Shown: piece by piece, positions 53,601 through 62,883 of the stretch
How the letters are laid out: each line of letters opens with the position of its first letter
Numbering within the stretch: position 1 is the first letter of the stretch
Assembly: GCF_900112705.1 (NCBI RefSeq)
Contig: NZ_FOMR01000003.1
Coordinates: forward strand, 1 to 64,000
From: Lentibacillus persicus
Lineage (GTDB): Bacteria > Bacillota > Bacilli > Bacillales > Amphibacillaceae
DNA: 64,000 bases
Reading direction: 5' to 3'
Made by a program: the position numbers and the translations under genes
Notes under the pieces: model-generated
Told to the model about the DNA's origin: nothing
Database searches by the model: none
The model's input: only the letters and a program-made list of their open reading frames with translations

Positions 53601-54230
53601 GGGGTCTTGATTTTTTTGATCAAGTTCCTTAAACATATCTTTTTTTGTCTGCATCTCAGCAATTTGATTATTAAGATCATTAAGTCTGGCTCTAAGCTGG
53701 TTAAGCTGCGAGTTGGTGTTAAGCAGGCTCAAAATTTCTTGAACATCTGACGAAAGCTGATTAAATTCCTTTCGTGTCACTGGCTGGGCATCATTTTTGA
53801 GACTGAAACCAACCTGCCCGTTCGGTTCGAGTGTAGCCCATTCCACATCATCGATTTTTTTAACATTTTTCATCCGCAAATTCATTTCAAGTTGATCGAC
53901 GGTCATCCGGAGTTTTTTCATATTCTTTTCATGGAGAGACCCATTTTCAATTAATACTTTTGATTTACCGGTAATGATTTTTTCAAAAATATTTCCTTTT
54001 ACTTGAACATATTCCATAACAAATAAGGTTGCAATCAAAATAGCTCCAACGCCTATTGTGACCCAGATGTTTTCACCGGCAATCGGCTGAATCAGCAATG
54101 AACCGATTCCAATCATTATGACGGTTTGCGGGAGTGTCATCTGTGAAATGGACTTCCTGCCTGCCATTCTTAAAAGAAACGTGCCCGCTATTACAATCAG
54201 GACCGCTTTCCACATCCAATCAAATTCCAT
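53577..54230 (-). CDS. DUF421 (YetF/YcaP-like) membrane protein
   Basis: 217 aa. Three helices (about 5-20, 35-50, 55-75) are followed by a cytoplasmic YetF-type domain (GKSKVLIENGSLHEKNMKKL, then MTVDQLEMNLR). The end (about 165-217) is a polar helix with coiled-coil character. Function is not known, though relatives respond to envelope stress or sporulation. It converges on the NhaC gene. Confidence 0.88.
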   Translation of the reverse strand: MEFDWMWKAVLIVIAGTFLLRMAGRKSISQMTLPQTVIMIGIGSLLIQPIAGENIWVTIGVGAILIATLFVMEYVQVKGNIFEKIITGKSKVLIENGSLHEKNMKKLRMTVDQLEMNLRMKNVKKIDDVEWATLEPNGQVGFSLKNDAQPVTRKEFNQLSSDVQEILSLLNTNSQLNQLRARLNDLNNQIAEMQTKKDMFKELDQKNQDPPSPKHLQ

Positions 54231-54290
54231 ACTACCGACCTCCTATGGATAGTTTGATTGGAAACCGGCATCTTATGCATCTGTTCAAGC

Positions 54291-54322
54291 AAAAAAACTG
54301 CCCTGAAAATCGTTCAGGACAG
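54291..54322 (-). terminator. Terminator of the parM-parR operon
   Basis: CTG-C-CCTGAA and TTCAGG-A-CAG form a stem with loop AATCG; on the minus strand TTTTTTT follows, seven bases past the stop. Confidence 0.85.
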
Positions 54323-54329
54323 CTATGCT

Positions 54330-54887
54330 TTACTTATTCATTTTGGAAAAGAAATCTGCGAGCGGATCTTCTTCAGGCTCCTCTTCTTCTGTGTCATCCG
54401 CTCCATGCAGGTCATCAAGCTGATCAAGGTCCACAGCGTCCAGATCAGAGACATTGCCTGTGGTGCTTTCTGCCGGCGGAATAGTTTCAGCAGGCGGTTC
54501 CTCTTCCAAAGCGGATTCTTCTGCCGCCGCAACTTCCGGGATCGGCTGATTGCCATTTAATGTTGACATAATCGATGTCGCCCGCATCGGATCCTGCAGC
54601 AGCTGGTACAAAATGTTTCCAATCAGCGCTTCCGAATGCTCGTGTTTAAGCCAATTTTTCTGTTCTTTCGTCAACTGACGCGGAAGCGGGATGGTTACCG
54701 TTTCGCGTTCACGTGTGAATGTTTCATTAACACCTTTTAAGACATACTGCGCAATTTGACTGGAAAAATTACGGCGTTCTGTTTCTTTTAGCTTTTGGAG
54801 CTGTTTTAATAAATAATCAGGTGTATCAGACGGGACTCGGAACGTTATCGACTGTCCGCGTTCGATCGGCTTCTTAGACCCTTGCAT
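54330..54887 (-). CDS. ParR/StbB-like DNA-binding partner of ParM
   Basis: 185 aa. The N-terminal third (about 10-60) looks like a ribbon-helix-helix DNA-binding region (SITFRVPSDTPDYLLKQLQK, then ERRNFSSQIAQYVLKGV). The rest is a long acidic, Pro/Glu/Asp-rich tail ending DPLADFFSKMNK, as in ParR proteins whose C-terminus docks on ParM filament ends. It follows the actin gene by nine bases. The ParR assignment comes from context and layout, not a clear family match. Confidence 0.7.
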   Translation of the reverse strand: MQGSKKPIERGQSITFRVPSDTPDYLLKQLQKLKETERRNFSSQIAQYVLKGVNETFTRERETVTIPLPRQLTKEQKNWLKHEHSEALIGNILYQLLQDPMRATSIMSTLNGNQPIPEVAAAEESALEEEPPAETIPPAESTTGNVSDLDAVDLDQLDDLHGADDTEEEEPEEDPLADFFSKMNK

Positions 54888-54896
54888 TATATCACC

Positions 54897-56069
54897 TTAC
54901 TTTTTTTCAGTTGTGGCTTTTTCCTTTGTTTCAGCCGGTGTATTTTTCTTAACGTAATCCATGATCAATTTGTAGTACGCGTTGGCCATCATCCAAATAC
55001 TTTCATTTTCGTCTTCAAAGAAATCAATATTAAAGCCATCCAATTTGTTGTTCAAGGATTTAATATAATCTTTCAGCACAGCGGAGCCACCGCCGACAAA
55101 GTAGCAAATTTCCGATTGAGAATTCTTTTGCCACACGTTGCGGAGATTGCGATATTCTTTCTTTGCTAATTCAAGTAAAATCCGATCCGTAATATCATGG
55201 ATATTCGTTCTGCTTCCTTTCACCATAATATGGTGGCGATCATTCTTACGGGTAATGATATCTACCACATCACGCCGGCTGTCTAACTCCACGCCATGGC
55301 GGGTCCTGATCTCATCACGAATTTCCTCGAGTGATTCGGCGACACCAAGCGGGAATCCTTGAGCTTTATCGTCATCAACCGTTCTGTTGCGAATAACAGC
55401 GATATCTGTTGAAAGACCGCCTATGTCTTGAATCAGAATTTGTTTATCGATGAGTTCCTTATTAATAACGTTCAAATCGTTGTCCATAATTAGATTGACA
55501 TACGCCGCAAAACCTTCCGGGTACACTTTAACTTCATCAAATTTAATATTTACTTTAATACCCTGGTATTGCGGTGTTACCAAAAACTCCACCTGATGGA
55601 CGTTGCCGAGCAACTGGGAGCGGTAGCCGACATCTTTTCCTTCTTTCACTTCTCTGAGTGGAAGGCCAGTCCCAAGCGTGTAATTCGCATCGATTGTATC
55701 GTTTTTTCCGGATTTAAATGATTTACTGCTGACAGCATCGAGCGCGATTGAGGCAAACAGCATGACCAGTGTCTGGTCTTCTTCAGACTTGCTGCTGCCC
55801 TGATCAAGTTCGGTTGAATTGTTCGTTTTCGTTGCCAAAGTCCCGACACGGTAAACCGCATTATTTTCTTCCAGGGCAGGGGAGTGCACCTTTATATGCA
55901 AATTATCAAGCGGGTCTTTTTCATCGAGGTCTTCAATACCGATGACCGGTCTGTCCTCCATGTCACGCGCTATAACATTTGGTATGTAATAGGCATTTTC
56001 CATTTTTCCAAAGTTTGCTTTTACAGCATCGTTCCCCACATCAACCGCAGCAATTCGTGAATCTTTCAT
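54897..56069 (-). CDS. ParM/StbA-family actin-like ATPase
   Basis: 390 aa. The actin-fold phosphate motifs are AAVDVGNDAVKANFGK (P1) and LIQDIGGLSTDIAVI (P2); GGGSAVLKDYI is the adenosine motif. It resembles plasmid segregation actins (ParM/Alp7A type) and forms an operon with a ParR-like gene. The start follows GAAGGAGAATC. A putative promoter and repeats lie upstream. No plasmid replication gene is nearby, so the pair is probably chromosomal here. Confidence 0.85.
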   Translation of the reverse strand: MKDSRIAAVDVGNDAVKANFGKMENAYYIPNVIARDMEDRPVIGIEDLDEKDPLDNLHIKVHSPALEENNAVYRVGTLATKTNNSTELDQGSSKSEEDQTLVMLFASIALDAVSSKSFKSGKNDTIDANYTLGTGLPLREVKEGKDVGYRSQLLGNVHQVEFLVTPQYQGIKVNIKFDEVKVYPEGFAAYVNLIMDNDLNVINKELIDKQILIQDIGGLSTDIAVIRNRTVDDDKAQGFPLGVAESLEEIRDEIRTRHGVELDSRRDVVDIITRKNDRHHIMVKGSRTNIHDITDRILLELAKKEYRNLRNVWQKNSQSEICYFVGGGSAVLKDYIKSLNNKLDGFNIDFFEDENESIWMMANAYYKLIMDYVKKNTPAETKEKATTEKK

Positions 56070-56153
56070 TTAAGATTCTCCTTCCATAAAATAAAGTGTA
56101 TTAATTGAAGCATTCTAAACTCTCATCTGTTAATCTAGTTCGGCTATATTAAT

Positions 56154-56182
56154 AGAATAATCTTTTTCATGCTATAACGCAA
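56154..56182 (-). promoter_or_regulatory. Putative promoter of parM-parR
   Basis: Minus strand: TTGCGT (56182-56177), 17-bp spacer, TATTCT (56159-56154). Confidence 0.5.
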
Positions 56183-56207
56183 TAAGACTATTTTCGTATT
56201 CTTTTAC

Positions 56208-56321
56208 GTATACATGTATACAGTTTATGCACACATTATCATAGCACTGTGTACACGTTTTTGTTTACATGAATACGCAATTGCAAACAGTATGTGTACT
56301 TTTTGTTTACATGTTTACATA
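56208..56321. repeat. GTnTACA repeat cluster upstream of parM (putative centromere/operator)
   Basis: A 14-bp palindrome GTATACATGTATAC (56208-56221) is followed by two longer direct repeats, TGTGTACACGTTTTTGTTTA(CATG) at 56248-56271 and TGTGTACTTTTTGTTTACAT(G) at 56293-56313, and a further GTTTACATA. The word GTnTACA occurs about seven times in 114 bp. This resembles parC sites, arrays bound by ParR. The remaining bases of the 337-bp gap hold the parM promoter and the rlmN terminator. Confidence 0.65.
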
Positions 56322-56364
56322 TTTGTAATCAATTACGTTTATTGAATTTATAGAATATTAATCC

Positions 56365-56393
56365 AAAAAAATACGCCCTCCGAGAGGACGTAT
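56365..56393 (-). terminator. Intrinsic terminator of the rlmN-like gene
   Basis: Minus strand ATACGTCCTC and GAGGGCGTAT (one T-G pair), loop TCG, then TTTTTTT. Confidence 0.88.
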
Positions 56394-56406
56394 CTGTTGA
56401 TATTAA

Positions 56407-57477
56407 CTAGCCAGCTGTTGTTTCTTTTTTAACTTGTTTACTTCGCAGTTGTCCGCATGCAGCATCGATGTCCGCACCATTTTCCCAGCGGACACCGCAA
56501 TTAAGTCCATTTTCTTTAAGCGTTTCATAAAAAGCCTGTATCGTTGATGAATCACTGCGCTGATACTGATCATGCTCACTGACTGTATTGTATGGAATCA
56601 AATTCACATAGGATAAATGCCGTTTATCGGACAAAAGTTCAATAAGCTCTTCAGCATCTTCCTTATGGTCATTGACCCCTTTAAGCATAATATATTCATA
56701 CGTAATTCGCCGATTCACCCGTTCCAAATAGTAATCAACAGCTTTCATCAGCTTTTCAATCGGGAAAGCGCGATTAATCTTCATAATCGATGTCCGCAGC
56801 TCATTATTCGGTGCATGCAATGAAATAGCCAGATTCACCTGTGTACCTGTATCAGCCCATTCATAGATTTTATGCGCCAAACCACTCGTTGATACAGTGA
56901 TGTGACGGGCGCCGATATTCAGACCCGCGTCATGGTTAACAACATTTATAAAACCCATCAGGTTATTAAAGTTATCGAACGGTTCACCAATCCCCATCAC
57001 AACGATATGACTCACGCGCTCGTCCTGATCTTTTATATCCATATCTTTCTGCACATTCATGATCTGTTCGACAATTTCACCGCTGGTCAAATCACGATTT
57101 TTCCTGAGCAGCCCGCTCGCACAAAACGAACAGCCTATATTGCAGCCAACCTGGGTTGTCACACAAACCGATAGGCCATAATTGAACCGCATCAGGACTG
57201 TCTCAACCAAGTTCCCGTCCGACAGTCTGAACAAATATTTAATTGTTCCGTCTTCTGATTCCTGCCTCAGTTCCTCTTTAGTCGTATGAAGAACAAAATT
57301 ATCTTCGAGCAGCGCGATCGTTTCCTTGTTCACATTACGCATATCAGTAAATTTATTGATACGCTTTTTATAGAGCCAATTCCATACCTGATCAGCGCGA
57401 AAACGGCGCTGGCCGTGATTTGTCAGCCAATCCTGCAGTGCTTCATATGTCAATCCGTAAATGGATTTCTTGCTCAT
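56407..57477 (-). CDS. rlmN: RlmN-type 23S rRNA (A2503-C2) methyltransferase
   Basis: 356 aa radical SAM enzyme. The cluster motif is [10 protein letters not shown]; the methyl-carrying cysteine is in [12 protein letters not shown] near the C-terminus; [11 protein letters not shown] and FAISLHAPN-like [14 protein letters not shown] are family marks. Details such as [18 protein letters not shown] and SYVNLIPYN recall the streptococcal/lactobacillal RlmN branch more than B. subtilis RlmN (YloN), so it may be a second copy. It may also be Cfr-like, but the overall match is to RlmN. A promoter is seen upstream. Confidence 0.88.
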   Translation of the reverse strand: MSKKSIYGLTYEALQDWLTNHGQRRFRADQVWNWLYKKRINKFTDMRNVNKETIALLEDNFVLHTTKEELRQESEDGTIKYLFRLSDGNLVETVLMRFNYGLSVCVTTQVGCNIGCSFCASGLLRKNRDLTSGEIVEQIMNVQKDMDIKDQDERVSHIVVMGIGEPFDNFNNLMGFINVVNHDAGLNIGARHITVSTSGLAHKIYEWADTGTQVNLAISLHAPNNELRTSIMKINRAFPIEKLMKAVDYYLERVNRRITYEYIMLKGVNDHKEDAEELIELLSDKRHLSYVNLIPYNTVSEHDQYQRSDSSTIQAFYETLKENGLNCGVRWENGADIDAACGQLRSKQVKKETTAG

Positions 57478-57519
57478 ATATATCCCTCATTTCAACACAT
57501 TCCAGTATTATATTGTACT

Positions 57520-57548
57520 ATAATACGGCATGCGTGGCAATGTGGCAA
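57520..57548 (-). promoter_or_regulatory. Promoter of the rlmN-like gene
   Basis: Minus strand: TTGCCA (57548-57543), 17-bp spacer, TATTAT (57525-57520). Confidence 0.6.
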
Positions 57549-57633
57549 ATAGAAAAGATCAAATAGAAAGGCATCACTGCAGATAATGGCTTAAAACAAA
57601 TTCACGGCGTTTTAGCTTTAAGCGATGAATAAC

Positions 57634-59337
57634 TTAAAAATACTTGTTAGCCAATCGTTCTGCTGTCCTTGCTGCAAGCGCTTGCGTTGTCAACGTTGGA
57701 TTTGGCCCCCCAAGCGCATTATAATCAGCACTGTTGTCAGCTACATACAGCCGTTTCACCTGATACGCTTCACAAGATGTATCAACGACATACCCCATCC
57801 GCATCGTGCTTTGCAGGTGGATATAGTAATTCGGTGGAAGGTCTTTCCGATGGACTGTCTCGGCCCCCGCCTGCCGCAATATGTCCGTGGCAATTCCAAC
57901 TAATTGCTCCCGTCTCTTTTTTGACTTTTTGGTCGGCATATAATGAACGCGAGGGACCGCACCATGTTCATCTTTGATATGCGGATCCAGTTCAACCCTG
58001 TTGTGAAACGCCACCTCATCACCCGTAATAGCTGAGAGTGTGAGTGTTTTGTCATAGTCTGCCATAGCTTTTTCGAGTTCAGCCCCAACGAGTCGTCCAC
58101 GCTGTTCCCACTTATCGGATTCCGGCTGACGGAGGCTGTTATAGCCATATTGACTGAAACCAAACAGTTGCTGTGCTGACATACCGGGGCTTTCCCCAAT
58201 ATTTTCAATCATGCCGAGGCCAGGATAATCGAGTCGTGCTCCAGAGGTGTGCCCGATATATGGGTTCGTTGATGGACTGCCTAAAATCGCCATTAATGTC
58301 GCTTCATCAAATGTACCTGTCACCATATCCATATAATGATTGGTTAAACCACGCCCAACCCACGGGTTATACGGCAAATCAGAGTTCAGCCAAAGACGAG
58401 GTGTTTCCACACAGCCAGCTGCCATCACAACGGCTTTCGCACGTAATTCTTCCATTTCCCCTGTCCACGTATCCCTTACCCGGACCCCCGTTGCCTGTTG
58501 ATTTCCATTTGAATTATACTCAGTTAATACCGCCGTTACAAACGTATTCGGTCTGATCGTCACATTTCCGGTCGCCAACGCCATTGGGACATAGCTGACC
58601 GTGGTTGAACGTTTCGCCATTTTTTCAAGCGATGGTCCGTACGGGCAGCCCTGGCAGCAATGGCCGCTTAACGTACAGCCTTCCATATGACTTAATTCTT
58701 CTAATGAATAGTTTGGATCCATTAAATGCTCATTTGGCGGTAAGATAGCATTCGGCTGTGGACGATAGCCGCTGCTTGTGACATCCAATGTGCGATTCTG
58801 TGAAAAACCGGCCTGTTCCGCCCCATAATAAAAAAGCGCCTCCTTCGTTGTGGTTGGGGCAAATTCAACCGGCAATGCTGCTTCCACTTTTTCATAATAC
58901 GGAATGAGTTCATCATAACTAATTGGCCATTCGGCGATTGACTCAGGAAAAGCACGTAACGAATTCGCATAATAGTGCTGGGTAGATCCCCCAACCCCTG
59001 AACTCTGCCATAACAACGCCCGATCAGGGATATTACGATACCACGGTGCGCGCCTTCTATCAGCCGCACCCCAACGAAATTTGCCGCTGACCTGATCATC
59101 CATATCATTTTCGAGCCGTGTCAATTGCCGGCGGTAGAGTGAGCCATCCAAATCGCCCGGGTCAGAGCTTTCTTTTGCCTTACCTCGGTTTTCATTTGGG
59201 GCTGGCCATTTTTTATTGCCGTACCACGGCCCGGCTTCAAGCACGAGTACCCTTATGCCCGATTCACCTAACTCTTTAGCAATAACAGGGCCGCCTGCAC
59301 CAGCACCAATCACAATTACATCAGGATCTGTCTTCAT
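57634..59337 (-). CDS. GMC-family flavoprotein oxidoreductase (gluconate dehydrogenase type)
   Basis: 567 aa. The FAD-binding motif IVIGAGAGGPVIAKELGE is at the N-terminus; SGHCCQGCPYGPSLEKMAKR is a Cys-rich segment typical of gluconate/sorbitol-dehydrogenase-like GMC enzymes; the C-terminal GGPNPTLTTQALAARTAE carries the active-site Asn region. It probably oxidises a sugar, sugar acid or alcohol. The start overlaps the subunit-3 gene by four bases. No cytochrome c subunit gene is adjacent, so its electron acceptor is unclear. Confidence 0.88.
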   Translation of the reverse strand: MKTDPDVIVIGAGAGGPVIAKELGESGIRVLVLEAGPWYGNKKWPAPNENRGKAKESSDPGDLDGSLYRRQLTRLENDMDDQVSGKFRWGAADRRRAPWYRNIPDRALLWQSSGVGGSTQHYYANSLRAFPESIAEWPISYDELIPYYEKVEAALPVEFAPTTTKEALFYYGAEQAGFSQNRTLDVTSSGYRPQPNAILPPNEHLMDPNYSLEELSHMEGCTLSGHCCQGCPYGPSLEKMAKRSTTVSYVPMALATGNVTIRPNTFVTAVLTEYNSNGNQQATGVRVRDTWTGEMEELRAKAVVMAAGCVETPRLWLNSDLPYNPWVGRGLTNHYMDMVTGTFDEATLMAILGSPSTNPYIGHTSGARLDYPGLGMIENIGESPGMSAQQLFGFSQYGYNSLRQPESDKWEQRGRLVGAELEKAMADYDKTLTLSAITGDEVAFHNRVELDPHIKDEHGAVPRVHYMPTKKSKKRREQLVGIATDILRQAGAETVHRKDLPPNYYIHLQSTMRMGYVVDTSCEAYQVKRLYVADNSADYNALGGPNPTLTTQALAARTAERLANKYF

Positions 59338-59924
59338 GTCTTCACCTCTGCCATTGTTAGTAAAAAGCCCCGGAAATCGCGATAACCGAGCGACACTCCA
59401 GGATAGCCAACCAGCTGCCAGCTCAGAGGGAAAAATTCAAGACGGCGGTCATCCGGCGGCCTTAGACGTGTAGAACCATAAGCCGGCCATTCTGAATAAA
59501 AACCAAACAACGAAAACCGATTTAAAGCATCCGTTACGTATTTGATCATTCCGGCATTATTTTGATAAGGGGATGGTAACAAGAATAGGTCGATTTCGAG
59601 ATTCTCCAGAGCCGATAATGTTCGAATTCGATCTGCCTGGGAAAGGCGCGAAAACATGCCTCCGTGAGGAAAACTATTTTGCGGAAAAGCTTGTGCTTGA
59701 TGAGCATTTATAAGCTGTGCTGCGGCGGCATCCAACATCATAGCGGTGGGATAAGCGAGAGGGACGACGTGATGATACAACTGCTGCTGAATCGAAATGT
59801 TGTGGTCTAAAGCATAGATAATGTATTCATGAACCCCCATGTCGGTATTGCTGAAAGGAAGTCCATAGGCGGGTTTCACGGATGGCAATAAAGCATCTGT
59901 AAGCGCCTGAAAAGTTGCTTGCAC
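59334..59924 (-). CDS. Gluconate 2-dehydrogenase subunit 3-like protein; start uncertain
   Basis: About 196 aa, helical, with an ending RDFRGFLLTMAEVKT. Small subunits of this type sit beside GMC dehydrogenases and often carry a Tat signal; none is visible here. The only standard start in frame is a GTG at 59924, which lacks a ribosome site. AGAGGTG lies further up, and the frame is open from there without ATG, GTG or TTG; ATC is the best placed codon (adding SVCTQPQEY). A frameshift from the ATG at 59957 is another explanation. Confidence 0.7.
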   Translation of the reverse strand: MQATFQALTDALLPSVKPAYGLPFSNTDMGVHEYIIYALDHNISIQQQLYHHVVPLAYPTAMMLDAAAAQLINAHQAQAFPQNSFPHGGMFSRLSQADRIRTLSALENLEIDLFLLPSPYQNNAGMIKYVTDALNRFSLFGFYSEWPAYGSTRLRPPDDRRLEFFPLSWQLVGYPGVSLGYRDFRGFLLTMAEVKT

Positions 59925-60052
59925 ATATTCCTGCGGCTGGGTACAAACACTGATGGCATTTCACCTCTTTCTTGTTTTTCCAATCTATTGTATTGTTTTT
60001 CTCCATTTTTTATGACCCTTTCTTAATCATGTAGTAGTGAAAGTTTTATTCA

Positions 60053-61030
60053 TCACGATTCTAATTTGATTATGTTTATTTCCGGGGGGTTAAACAATCG
60101 AAATCTAATAAAAGGAATGGCGTCACTGCTTCCTAAACCAGCACTGACATACTGTTGTGCCTGTTTATGTTCCCATAATCCTTTAACACGATCTTCCGGC
60201 GGAAACAAAGCGTTATTGTACCAGGGTTCCGGAACGAAAATGGCGCCTAAGAAAGGAACTCGAATTTGCCCGCCGTGGTAATGTCCTGCCATAATTAAAT
60301 CGTAATTTCGCCATACCCTCTTTGAACTATTTTGGATATGTTCAATTCTGGGATCCGCTACAGGATAATGGTTGAGCGCGATAATCGTATTGGCTTCTTC
60401 AGACGCATCGAGAACTTTCATTTCTTCCCAGAGTTGCTGTTGATAAGCAAGATATCTTTCATTCGATTCATAGGGCGGGGTCACTGTGCCTTCATTACTT
60501 CCAACATGTTCAGGCCTTTTTATAATGGATAGTTCAAAATTAACAAAGTAAACCGTAGCGTCATCAATTTCTACCGTATCCAAGGACTCTAATAATTTAA
60601 CACCTCTGTCTTCCATTCCTTTAATAAACGCACTCTTTTCAATCTCCGGCGTAAATTGATACGGGTATGGGTCCGTGTTTCCCGGGACAAACCAGGCGTT
60701 TTGCTTATTATCGATACCTTCAAGCAACGAATAGAAAGACGCTTCATTCTTACTTTCGGTACTATCGAGCATATCCCCGGTAAAAACAATCGCGTCATAC
60801 TCAGCAGCATTTATGACGTCTACCAGGCGTTTTTGGTTGCTTCCGAACATCTTTTCATGTAAATCAGACACCTGAAGAATTATAAAACCTTCCAGCTGCT
60901 CTGGCAATTCTTCGATAACAACCGCCTGCTCTGCAGTCGTAATACGGTTGTTGTCCCAGAGTGCGTAAAGCACCAAACATAATACCAGTACTAAGAAAAC
61001 CGCTAATAGTTTAAACGACACTTTAATCAT
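60053..61030 (-). CDS. Membrane-anchored metallophosphoesterase (YkuE/YaeI-like)
   Basis: 325 aa. One N-terminal helix (about 6-24) anchors a calcineurin-like phosphoesterase. Metal ligand motifs in order: LQVSDLHEKMFG, FTGDMLDS, VPGNTDPYP, ALNHYP and AGHYHGGQIRVP. Relatives hydrolyse lipid or nucleotide phosphates. It lies 43 bp after the ABC exporter gene on the same strand and could be cotranscribed, but a lasso-cluster role is not implied. Confidence 0.9.
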   Translation of the reverse strand: MIKVSFKLLAVFLVLVLCLVLYALWDNNRITTAEQAVVIEELPEQLEGFIILQVSDLHEKMFGSNQKRLVDVINAAEYDAIVFTGDMLDSTESKNEASFYSLLEGIDNKQNAWFVPGNTDPYPYQFTPEIEKSAFIKGMEDRGVKLLESLDTVEIDDATVYFVNFELSIIKRPEHVGSNEGTVTPPYESNERYLAYQQQLWEEMKVLDASEEANTIIALNHYPVADPRIEHIQNSSKRVWRNYDLIMAGHYHGGQIRVPFLGAIFVPEPWYNNALFPPEDRVKGLWEHKQAQQYVSAGLGSSDAIPFIRFRLFNPPEINIIKLES

Positions 61031-61073
61031 GGCGATACCTCAATTTCTGTAAACACCTGTAATTTAACTGCTA

Positions 61074-62873
61074 TCAATTGAAAGCTTGTGCCTGACGATT
61101 CAACAGATCGTAAAATGTACTTTCTTTTCGCTTAGCAAGCTCATTAAAGCCACCCCGCTGAATGACCTTCCCTTCGTCCAGTACTACCACCTGATCGGCG
61201 TTCTGAATCGTGGATAAGCGGTGGGCAATCACGATAATCGTCATCTTGCCTTTCAAGCTATCCAATGCTTTCTGTATAATTGCCTCTGTTTCGGAATCGA
61301 GTGCGCTTGTCGCTTCATCAAGCACAAGAATAGACGGCTTCCTTAAAATAGCCCGTGCCAGCACAAGTCGCTGCCGCTCTCCGCCTGACAATTTAATGCC
61401 ACGGTCACCAATCAGCGTATCAAGGCCGTCAGGAAGATTACGAACAAACTCAGCTGCCGAGGAAAACCTCAAAGCTTCCCACATGTCTGATTCATTCGCT
61501 TCAGGTACTACCAGCAGCAGATTCTCGCGTATACTCGTATTGAATACGAAAGGGTCCTGAGGTACGTAGCTGATGGACTTTCTTAAAGATAGTAACTGAG
61601 TATGCGTTAATGGCTCACCGTCAATGATGATTTGCCCGGTTTCGGGTTTATTCAGCCCCAATAACATATCGATTAAGGTGCTTTTTCCCGCACCCGAACG
61701 CCCCACAAAAGCAGTCATTCGATTTGCCGGGATGGCAATATTTATATCATCCAAAGCATACTTATGCTCATTTTTGTCATAACGAAAATAGATATGGTTG
61801 AGGTCAATACCATGCTGAAGCTTGATTTTTACAATATCCTCTTCATTAATCATTTCAAATTCCTTTGCGCTTCTACAGTCATTTTGTAATGCTATAACAG
61901 CTTTAAATGATGGAACCGTTGTCGCAATTTGCTCCAAGGAAGCTTGTATACCGGCAACCGTCGGCCATATTCTGGAAAAAATTGCAACGACTAAGAGAAG
62001 TTGTGCTGCTTGTGCCTGAAACATCATTAATGCGAAATAAATAAAGACAGCAATTAATACAGCTGAAGCAACTTTATAATATAATTGGGAGGTTGCTTTT
62101 AACCGTTTATAATTGACTTGCTGATCCTCCATACTTTTTGTAATCGACCGAAACCAAATCATTCTGGATGCTTCAAGGGTATTGCTCTTAATATCCTTAA
62201 TTCCATTCATCTGATCGGTAACGCCACCAATATATTCCCGTCCTAGTTCATAGTCTCTTTTCCCCAAAGCAAGTGACCGTTTAAGAAACTTTCGATTAAA
62301 AAATATTAAAACTGCCCCACACAGCAATACAAAAGCAGTTATGCTAGGTGAAAGAATGAAAGCAAGACCAATTTGAATTGCGGAAAATACTGTAGAGGCA
62401 ATGAACTGCAACACAGAATACGCTCCCAAACTGGAACGTCCAATTTCAGCAGTAAGAATGTTAACCAAATCTGATTTCCTTTGCTTGATAAAGAATTGCC
62501 AGTTTGCATGCAGCAATAACTGATAGGTCTTCACTTGCATATATCTTAAAAAACCCATTTGAATCCTTGTGTTCTTCACTGTTAATTGTCTTCGAACAAG
62601 GCTTTGACCAATCACCAACAATACATAAAAAATTAATATAGCAGGTAGTCCAACAGAGGGAGGGATTTCTTCAATAAAACTTAGTTTATCCAGTAGAGGA
62701 ATTCCCTTCACACTCATATCGATGATGCCGCTTATACTGATTAAAGGTATCAGTAATAGAACGGCTGCACCTTCCAACAACCCAATCCCCGTCATTGCCA
62801 AGAGATTAATATACACAATCTTCCCGGAAAAAGCGTGTATTTGCTTAAGAAAATAAATAATTGTTTTCATCAT
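61074..62873 (-). CDS. ABC exporter, fused membrane and ATPase domains (lasso peptide D-type?)
   Basis: About 599 aa. Six helices (about 15-320) precede an ATPase with Walker A VGRSGAGKSTLID, signature LSGGERQRLVLARAI and Walker B ILVLDEATSALDSE. No N-terminal C39 peptidase is present, as for lasso peptide exporters. The start is chosen at 62873 (or 62870) after AGGAGGACG, ten bases beyond the nucleotidyltransferase stop. The pair suggests export and immunity for a paeninodin-type lasso peptide; a lipid or other peptide exporter is the alternative. Confidence 0.88.
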   Translation of the reverse strand: MMKTIIYFLKQIHAFSGKIVYINLLAMTGIGLLEGAAVLLLIPLISISGIIDMSVKGIPLLDKLSFIEEIPPSVGLPAILIFYVLLVIGQSLVRRQLTVKNTRIQMGFLRYMQVKTYQLLLHANWQFFIKQRKSDLVNILTAEIGRSSLGAYSVLQFIASTVFSAIQIGLAFILSPSITAFVLLCGAVLIFFNRKFLKRSLALGKRDYELGREYIGGVTDQMNGIKDIKSNTLEASRMIWFRSITKSMEDQQVNYKRLKATSQLYYKVASAVLIAVFIYFALMMFQAQAAQLLLVVAIFSRIWPTVAGIQASLEQIATTVPSFKAVIALQNDCRSAKEFEMINEEDIVKIKLQHGIDLNHIYFRYDKNEHKYALDDINIAIPANRMTAFVGRSGAGKSTLIDMLLGLNKPETGQIIIDGEPLTHTQLLSLRKSISYVPQDPFVFNTSIRENLLLVVPEANESDMWEALRFSSAAEFVRNLPDGLDTLIGDRGIKLSGGERQRLVLARAILRKPSILVLDEATSALDSETEAIIQKALDSLKGKMTIIVIAHRLSTIQNADQVVVLDEGKVIQRGGFNELAKRKESTFYDLLNRQAQAFN

Positions 62874-62883
62874 CGTCCTCCTA

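Noticed and set aside
56208-56321. Plasmid replication origin iterons
   Set aside because: No Rep gene is adjacent and the repeats lie directly upstream of parM, which fits a centromere/operator better.
61074-62873. Bacteriocin exporter with C39 peptidase
   Set aside because: The N-terminus goes straight into membrane helices; no C39 cysteine/histidine motifs are present.
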